This document shows positions 57,677-64,000 of a stretch of DNA of 64,000 bases, one piece after another. The stretch is from the NCBI RefSeq assembly GCF_027158205.1, contig NZ_JAPVLU010000020.1:1-64000 (forward strand). Direction: 5' to 3'. Origin of the DNA: Streptomyces sp. H39-S7 (GTDB taxonomy: Bacteria > Actinomycetota > Actinomycetes > Streptomycetales > Streptomycetaceae). Under the pieces are notes generated by a model. That model was not told the origin of the DNA. It saw only the letters and a program-made list of their open reading frames with translations, and made no database searches. Position numbers and translations under genes: made by a program. Each line of letters begins with the position of its first letter. The stretch's first letter is position 1.

Positions 57677-58334
57677 TTTGCGTCCGGAGTACGGCTCTCC
57701 GCTGGATCCTGAAGTGTTCGGACTGCCATTCCGCGTTGCGGCGCCGTTTGGAGATGTAGAGGTTGAGCGTTCCGTAGGACACCGATGTGTTGTGCTCGTC
57801 CATCAGCATGGTCCAGATCTCGCGTGCCCCGAGTCCGGCGTGCATCATCGAGTCGATCAGGGGCGCGATCGGGCGGGTGACGGGTGCTTGACGGGCGGGG
57901 AGTTCTCGGGGCAGGGGCTTGAAGCTAACGAGAGCATTGCGGATGAGCCATCTGGGAATGCCATGGCGGATGGCGAGGTTGCGGATGGTCAAACCCTCGT
58001 CGCGGGCTGCGTTTTGAAGCTGAATGTAGAGGTCTGGCTGTCGGTGCGCGAGGTGGGCTTGTCCCGGTCCTGTCCGGTAGCGGAGGCGGGCGGTGCTCAC
58101 GTCGAACAGGGCCTGTTCCAGGTTCGAGGTTGTGCGTCCGGTGATGTCCGCGAGACGTTCGACGCGCGGTTTGCCGAACCAGAACGGCGGTCCGCAGAGG
58201 AATCCGTGCAGGTAGCTGGGCCTGAGGTGGTTGGCCCGGGCGAGGCGACGGATGAAGGAGTCGGTTCCCTCGCCGAGACGCGGTGAGACTTGGATGGGGA
58301 GCCGGGCCAGCCGTCCCGGGAGGGCTCCAGTCAC
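57636..58334 (-). CDS. tniQ: TniQ-family transposition targeting protein (short)
   Basis: The 232-aa protein starts with the TniQ block RLPIQVSPRLGEGTDSFIRR and LARANHLRPSYLHGFLCGPP, then VERLADITGRTTSNLEQALF. The rest includes two helix-turn-helix-like parts (EGLTIRNLAIRHGIPRWLIR and TSVSYGTLNLYISKRRR). It lacks the long C-terminal domain of TnsD, so it cannot have the TnsD-type attTn7 reader. It overlaps tniB by ATGA. It likely guides the transposase to targets with TniB. Confidence 0.8.
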   Translation of the reverse strand: MTGALPGRLARLPIQVSPRLGEGTDSFIRRLARANHLRPSYLHGFLCGPPFWFGKPRVERLADITGRTTSNLEQALFDVSTARLRYRTGPGQAHLAHRQPDLYIQLQNAARDEGLTIRNLAIRHGIPRWLIRNALVSFKPLPRELPARQAPVTRPIAPLIDSMMHAGLGAREIWTMLMDEHNTSVSYGTLNLYISKRRRNAEWQSEHFRIQRRAVLRTQNVSPKAVRPSQRS

Positions 58335-59380
58335 CGGGTAACCGTGTTCTTCAACGGCTTCCTCAGAGTTTCTGCCGCGTAGTCCAAGGGGATCGCGTCG
58401 AGCCCTTCCTTGGTCACGCGTTCGGTCCCGTTGAGGATCGCGTCGATCGCCGCGCCCCGGATGACATGGGACAAAGCACCGATCATGCCGTCGGCCCGGT
58501 TGTGCAGGTAGCGGTCCAGCTTGACCAGGCTGCCCGGCGGGTGATCATGCAGGAGCAGGGTCCCCTCCATGGTTGCTACCAGCCCTTTCCACTCGGTGCC
58601 GTAGGGGAACGGGCGGGTGGGGACGAGGGTGAACCGGCCGGCGATCTGGGCGCCCCGGGTGCCCGTCAGGAGTTCGCTGGTTTCGAGGCCGATGCCCGCG
58701 TAGACGAAGGTCGCGGGGATGCGTTCGGAGAAGTACTTCAGAGTGTCTGAGACGTCGCCGCCCGCCCGGGTGACCTGCGAGATGTTGTGAATTTCGTCGA
58801 CCAGGACTAGCCCGGTGCGGGTGTCCGTGCAGACGCCGACCACTGCCTCGATGATGTCCGTCATGTTCGACCGGGGTCGGACTGGCAGGCCCAGGAAGCG
58901 GGCGAATTCGGCGGCGACCATGCGGGCGGTCGCGGCGGGCGGGACGGTGATGTAGAGCACCGGGATGCGGTCGGCAACGTTCGGATGGCGGGCTCGGTCG
59001 AGGAGTTCATGGGCGAGTCCGAGCTGGGTGATGGCGCTGGTCTTGCCCGTGCCGGGCAGGCCGGAGACCATCAGGCCGCGGCGAGCGCTGATCGCATGAC
59101 GGTTGAGCAGGACCAGTCGGCGGCCGCAGACCACCGTCTTCTCGACGAACGAGGTGGCGACCACGAGCATCCGGGCATGATGGTCGAGTCGGTCCTCGTC
59201 GTAGAGAGCCCGCTTGGTCGAAGGCAGCCCTTGCGACTGGCCGGGAGGCAGTAGAGCTGGGGGTTCGGGTGGGCCGTCGACGAACCGCCGCCATCCGTCC
59301 AGGGTGGTGAGCTGCCGGTTGGCCACTGCGTCGGCCGCTTGCAGGGCGGCATCCCGGCCTGCCAGTTCAGGGATGGTCAC
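58331..59380 (-). CDS. tniB: TniB/TnsC-type AAA+ ATPase
   Basis: The 349-aa protein has Walker A in LMVSGLPGTGKTSAITQLGL and Walker B in TRTGLVLVDEIHNISQVTRA, with sensor-like LKYFSERIPATFVYAGIGLE. TniB/TnsC ATPases form filaments on target DNA and pass the target to the DDE transposase. It overlaps both neighbours by ATGA. The last part (ERVTKEGLDAIPLDYAAETL) is typical for the group. Confidence 0.85.
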   Translation of the reverse strand: MTIPELAGRDAALQAADAVANRQLTTLDGWRRFVDGPPEPPALLPPGQSQGLPSTKRALYDEDRLDHHARMLVVATSFVEKTVVCGRRLVLLNRHAISARRGLMVSGLPGTGKTSAITQLGLAHELLDRARHPNVADRIPVLYITVPPAATARMVAAEFARFLGLPVRPRSNMTDIIEAVVGVCTDTRTGLVLVDEIHNISQVTRAGGDVSDTLKYFSERIPATFVYAGIGLETSELLTGTRGAQIAGRFTLVPTRPFPYGTEWKGLVATMEGTLLLHDHPPGSLVKLDRYLHNRADGMIGALSHVIRGAAIDAILNGTERVTKEGLDAIPLDYAAETLRKPLKNTVTR

Positions 59381-61251
59381 GGGCGCCTCCAGGGGTTCGC
59401 GAGCGGGTCGAACAGGCCCAGCGGGATGACCTTGGCCAGCTCGGTGTCCGATACTTCCTCCGGCGGGTTCTCGGCGGCAGGCGGGTCGGGAATCGGCCGG
59501 TCGGCGGTGGTGGCGCGGGTGCGGGCGGCGACGCGGCGGGATCGTTTGGCCGGACGGTCCTTCTCCGGGGAGGGGCCGTCGTGGGCTCGCCGCAGCAGTG
59601 CTGCCGTGGCATCCGCGATCTGTTCTTCTGTGCCGCCGGGAATCTGTTCGCAGGCGTGGTCCCAGGCCATTTCACCGAAGGGGACGCCGACCCGATGCAG
59701 GTGTTTCCAGAACACGGTGATCCACCGCTCGCGACGGCGGTCGCGTACCCAGATCCGGGAGATGTCGTAGGGGTCGTGGTGGATCTCCCACAAGCCCTTC
59801 TTCTCCATCACCCCGGAGTGCTGGCGGCGCAGAGGGTTCAACTCGCGGTCGTCGTAGGTGCGGTGCTTGATCCGGACGCCGTAGGCGTTGATCGCCTGCC
59901 ATCGCTCGGGCAGCAGTTCGATGTAGTCCTCGCCGTTCAGCGGGACCGGGACGTAGCCGCAGGACTCGACCAGCGCCGCGTACTTCTCGTTCGGCGAGAA
60001 CGCCCGCTTCGGCGCATCCGGGTCCCGTAAAGCATCGTGTGGCCTGGTTTGCCAGACGGCGACGATCCACTCGTCGAGAAGGTTCTGCAATTCGGGCAGC
60101 GACCACAGCGGCCCGTCTTCCAGCTTCCGGCCCCGGCGGTCCGTCGACCGGCCTGTGTATCCCGCGACGAACTGAGCGAACAGAGTGGCGATCGAGCCCA
60201 GTGTCTTCTCGATCGTGCCCTTGTCGGTAGGCGTCGCCTTGTGGGCAGGTTGCAGGTTGATGCCCAGATAGCGGCAGGAGGCGCGGAAGTTGTTCGAGAT
60301 GAAGACCTTGCCGTGGTCGCAGACGATCGTCTCCGGCACGATCACCGGCCGTGCGGCCGCGTGCTCCAGGCGCTCGTCCAGAGGGAGGAGTCTCCGGTGC
60401 GGCAGTACCGAGCGAGACATCCGCAGGGCCTCGGGCCAGCCCGGACGCATCGTCTCCGGGGTGACGCTGCGGGCCAGGAGCGCGGAGGCGTCGGCGGCCT
60501 TGGTGGTCGGCCGCAGCACCGCCGCGGTGATCGACCTGGTCGCGATGTCGACCATCGCCGTCAGCTCGACCTTCTCGGCGATCCCGTCATCCAGCCGGAC
60601 CAGCACATCCAGCGGGGTGGAGTCGATCTGCATCAGCTCGCCCGGTGCGCTGGCCGGCACTTCCCCGAACGGGCCGGGCGGCCGCAAGGCAATCGAGCGG
60701 CGGGTGCGGGCAGATCCGGTGGTGTGGGTGCCTGTGGCCAGCTTGTCGAACAACCGGTAGAGCGTGGCCCGCGAGGGCATCTCGACGGCGGCGGTGTCCT
60801 CTCGGTCAGCCAGGATCTGCTTCGTCCGCCAGACGATGAATCCGATAGTCCTCGACGACGCGTCGGCGGCCTCGGCGATCGCTTGCCGCATCGCCTTCAC
60901 CACCGCGGGGTCGACCGTGCCGAAGGCCGGCATCTGCTTGGCCGACCGGCCATCCGCCAGCCCGACCAGCCCGTCGCGCTGGTATCGCTGCCGCCGCTGC
61001 TTGATACCGCTGGCCGTCACCGTGTGCCCGGCCGCCGTCAGCTCCGCCGCCTTGGACAGCTCGCGCTGAGCCAGCGAGTTCTGCCTCGGGTCGAACCCCG
61101 GGCGGGGGACTGCCCCATCCGGAGCATCAGGCGGCAGACCCTGCAGGACCTCCAGGATGTGCCCCTCCCACCAATGAGCCTGTTCCGCTGCCGACTCAGG
61201 GAACTCCCCGATGCGCGCCGTCGGCGGAACCCACCGCCCCGGCTCACTCAC
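59377..61251 (-). CDS. tniA: TniA/TnsB-type DDE transposase
   Basis: The 624-aa protein has an N-terminal DNA-binding part (GIKQRRQRYQRDGLVGLADG), and an rve-type catalytic core with Asp in GELMQIDSTPLDVLVRLDDG, Asp in ETIVCDHGKVFISNNFRASC and Glu in TPTDKGTIEKTLGSIATLFA. A Mu-type beta-barrel (YGVRIKHRTYDDRELNPLRR) follows, then a basic C-terminus for contact with TniB. All three acidic residues are present. It cuts the 3' ends and joins them to the target. Confidence 0.9.
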   Translation of the reverse strand: MSEPGRWVPPTARIGEFPESAAEQAHWWEGHILEVLQGLPPDAPDGAVPRPGFDPRQNSLAQRELSKAAELTAAGHTVTASGIKQRRQRYQRDGLVGLADGRSAKQMPAFGTVDPAVVKAMRQAIAEAADASSRTIGFIVWRTKQILADREDTAAVEMPSRATLYRLFDKLATGTHTTGSARTRRSIALRPPGPFGEVPASAPGELMQIDSTPLDVLVRLDDGIAEKVELTAMVDIATRSITAAVLRPTTKAADASALLARSVTPETMRPGWPEALRMSRSVLPHRRLLPLDERLEHAAARPVIVPETIVCDHGKVFISNNFRASCRYLGINLQPAHKATPTDKGTIEKTLGSIATLFAQFVAGYTGRSTDRRGRKLEDGPLWSLPELQNLLDEWIVAVWQTRPHDALRDPDAPKRAFSPNEKYAALVESCGYVPVPLNGEDYIELLPERWQAINAYGVRIKHRTYDDRELNPLRRQHSGVMEKKGLWEIHHDPYDISRIWVRDRRRERWITVFWKHLHRVGVPFGEMAWDHACEQIPGGTEEQIADATAALLRRAHDGPSPEKDRPAKRSRRVAARTRATTADRPIPDPPAAENPPEEVSDTELAKVIPLGLFDPLANPWRRP

Positions 61252-62000
61252 GGAGCACCTCCGTCAGACAGGCGCACGACCGTGCGCGGCCCCAGCAACT
61301 CAACCGACAGATCTTCCGCGACCAGTTCCTGGCGCCAGAGCAAATGGAAGAGCGTGGGCAGCGTCGCAAGCCGGTCCCCGGCCGTATCAGCCCCTGCCAG
61401 CAGTGGGCCCGGCGTCGCGAAGACCTCCAGAAGTCGGTTCGCGGCCCTGCGGTGCAGGCAACGGGGATGCCGGTAGCGCGATAGCCACCGAACATTCGCC
61501 AGCATCACTGCCTCCGGCACCCCGACCCGCTCGAACCTCCACCCTGCCTGAGCGCAGGCGACCCGCGTAGCCTCGAACGCCTCCACGTCCTTCGGCTCGA
61601 TCCGCTCGTCCGCGCGGACATCGATGACTACCGCCGAGCCGTCCGTGCGGCGTACGAAGTAGTCCGGGGCGTGCCGACGCTCCCGTTTGCCGTCGTGCCA
61701 GTGCAGCCAGAACGGTTGCGAGGCGATCCCCACCACCTCGGGATCCGAGTCCATGAGCACAAGCCGGTCCCGCTCCAGCCAGGACTCGAAGCCGACGTGC
61801 TGCCCAGTCGTGGCCGCCCAGTACCAGCCCGCAAAGTGACGCTCACCACGCGACCACCGAAACGGCCGTACGGGCGGTGTGTCCTCAAAGCGGGCCGTGA
61901 CACAGTCCAACAGCGGACGCCGTTGACGCTCGCACGCAGCGTCTATGTACGAGAGCTCGACGTACGGTCTCGCGAGTTCCACCCCAGCCGGTACAGCCAC
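61248..62000 (-). CDS. tnsA: TnsA-like endonuclease
   Basis: The 250-aa protein has the TnsA restriction-like fold: GQHVGFESWLERDRLVLMDS (Glu72), RRHAPDYFVRRTDGSAVVID (Asp113) and VIDVRADERIEPKDVEAFEA, where the usual Lys of the third position is Arg. A C-terminal winged part (TLPTLFHLLWRQELVAEDLS) contacts the transposase. TnsA cuts the 5' ends so the element moves by cut and paste. Overlap with tniA is ATGA. The start may be GTG or ATG at 62000. Confidence 0.82.
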   Translation of the reverse strand: MAVPAGVELARPYVELSYIDAACERQRRPLLDCVTARFEDTPPVRPFRWSRGERHFAGWYWAATTGQHVGFESWLERDRLVLMDSDPEVVGIASQPFWLHWHDGKRERRHAPDYFVRRTDGSAVVIDVRADERIEPKDVEAFEATRVACAQAGWRFERVGVPEAVMLANVRWLSRYRHPRCLHRRAANRLLEVFATPGPLLAGADTAGDRLATLPTLFHLLWRQELVAEDLSVELLGPRTVVRLSDGGAP

Positions 62001-62029
62001 CTAGCACCCCCAGTGCGTCCACCCCGTGC

Positions 62030-62100
62030 GACTAGCTTCACTGAGACGGAAGGCGAAACGACTAGGTTCGTTGAGTAAACGACTCGATTGGATGAGACCG
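62030..62100. repeat. right-end transposase-binding repeats
   Basis: Three copies in one orientation: GACTAGCTTCACTGAGACGG (62030-62049), GACTAGGTTCGTTGAGTAAA (62060-62079) and GACTCGATTGGATGAGACCG (62081-62100). The middle and last copies are 21 bases apart start to start, about two turns of DNA. Confidence 0.7.
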
Positions 62101-62148
62101 GTCAGGGGGTGCCGGGGCATGACCCCGCACCGGTGATGTACTAGAGTT

Positions 62149-62164
62149 ATCTCGACATCGAGAT
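62149..62164. promoter_or_regulatory. ATCTC-N6-GAGAT palindrome 3 (acnA promoter region)
   Basis: ATCTCGACATCGAGAT; with the flanking T and A it is TATCTCGA-CA-TCGAGATA, eight-base perfect arms, the best of the three copies. It lies 154 bases before the acnA start and just outside the right transposon end. Confidence 0.65.
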
Positions 62165-62201
62165 ATCTGCCGAGGCGTACCACGCCGCAGTCACCGAGCT
62201 G

Positions 62202-64000
<1,799 letters not shown>

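Larger units (their letters stand above)
57591..62100 (-). mobile_element. minimal Tn7-like transposon (tnsA-tniA-tniB-tniQ) between murA-like gene and acnA
   Basis: The element is about 4.5 kb and carries only four overlapping transposition genes on the minus strand. Both ends hold repeats of a 20-base motif (TGTCTCAACGAAGATAGTCG at the left tip; GACTCGATTGGATGAGACCG at the right tip). It splits the intergenic space between two divergent genes. No cargo, CRISPR array or guide-like repeat is present. A five-base target duplication could not be seen with certainty, so the exact right end may differ by some bases. Confidence 0.8.

Noticed and set aside
57591-62100. CRISPR-associated transposon (CAST)
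   Set aside because: No cas genes, repeats with spacers or guide-like RNA were seen in or near the Tn7-like element.

Overview
The window is high-GC DNA with the gene style of an actinomycete. Translational overlaps of the ATGA and GTGA type, GTG and TTG starts, and families typical of Streptomycetaceae (TerD/TerB, DUF6153, DUF305, the pspA-pspAA-htpX-pspAB set, MurA with an N-terminal helix-turn-helix next to aconitase) point to Streptomyces or a close relative. From memory, the murA-like/aconitase pair matches SCO5998/SCO5999 of S. coelicolor. This identification is inference; no database was searched.

Layout. (1) 1-8.9 kb: a glycosyltransferase / DUF2064 / methyltransferase / GT-C membrane transferase operon, an SGNH hydrolase divergent from a membrane PP2C-type phosphatase, a decayed merR-sulP pair, and a terD plus terB-like stress pair. 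(2) 8.9-9.6 kb: a graveyard with a tRNA 3' end carrying encoded CCA and its terminator, probably an old integration junction. (3) 9.6-53 kb: a metal-resistance and cell-envelope island. It holds a DUF318 permease and metal-binding lipoprotein operon, a CDF exporter with a divergent ArsR regulator, a Cds1-like cysteine desulfhydrase with an MFS partner, three DUF6153-like membrane proteins, a DUF305 lipoprotein, and BlaI/M56 regulator genes. It also holds an NlpC/P60 hydrolase, an ArsR plus P1B-4 metal ATPase, copC-copD, lnt and lgt for lipoprotein maturation, csoR-copZ-copA with clear CsoR operators, a CHRD protein with a class F sortase, the Psp envelope-stress operon, and a cupredoxin-fused copper ATPase. 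(4) 53.2-55.7 kb: an integration module made of an inactivated-looking tyrosine recombinase, an excisionase and an intact integrase. (5) 55.8-64 kb: probable core chromosome, HTH-MurA and aconitase transcribed divergently, split by a minimal 4.5-kb Tn7-like element (tnsA-tniA-tniB-tniQ).

How it works together. Copper appears to be sensed by CsoR, buffered by CopZ and exported by CopA. CsoR-like palindromes sit before copZ, before csoR/MFS and before the DUF6153-lipoprotein-permease operon. A second circuit is suggested by TACTAA/CTAC-type motifs, as expected for BlaI repressors, before blaI-M56, the NlpC/P60 gene, the 24.0-kb HxH protein, the 31.5-kb small membrane protein, the lnt operon and lgt. 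This would tie wall hydrolysis and lipoprotein maturation to one sensor protease.

The island is visibly decaying. I see at least a dozen broken genes: frameshifts in merR, in a second DUF2933-like gene and in the cupredoxin ATPase; nonsense codons in copC-copD and a second csoR; an IS630 insertion in lnt with exact TA duplication; and truncated sulP, glsB, ICMT, M56, tusA and Tn3 transposase. The most interesting regulatory signal is a set of three ATCTC-N6-GAGAT palindromes, two before the HTH-MurA gene and one before acnA, now separated by the Tn7-like insertion. No CRISPR array and no plasmid-type replication or transfer genes were seen.
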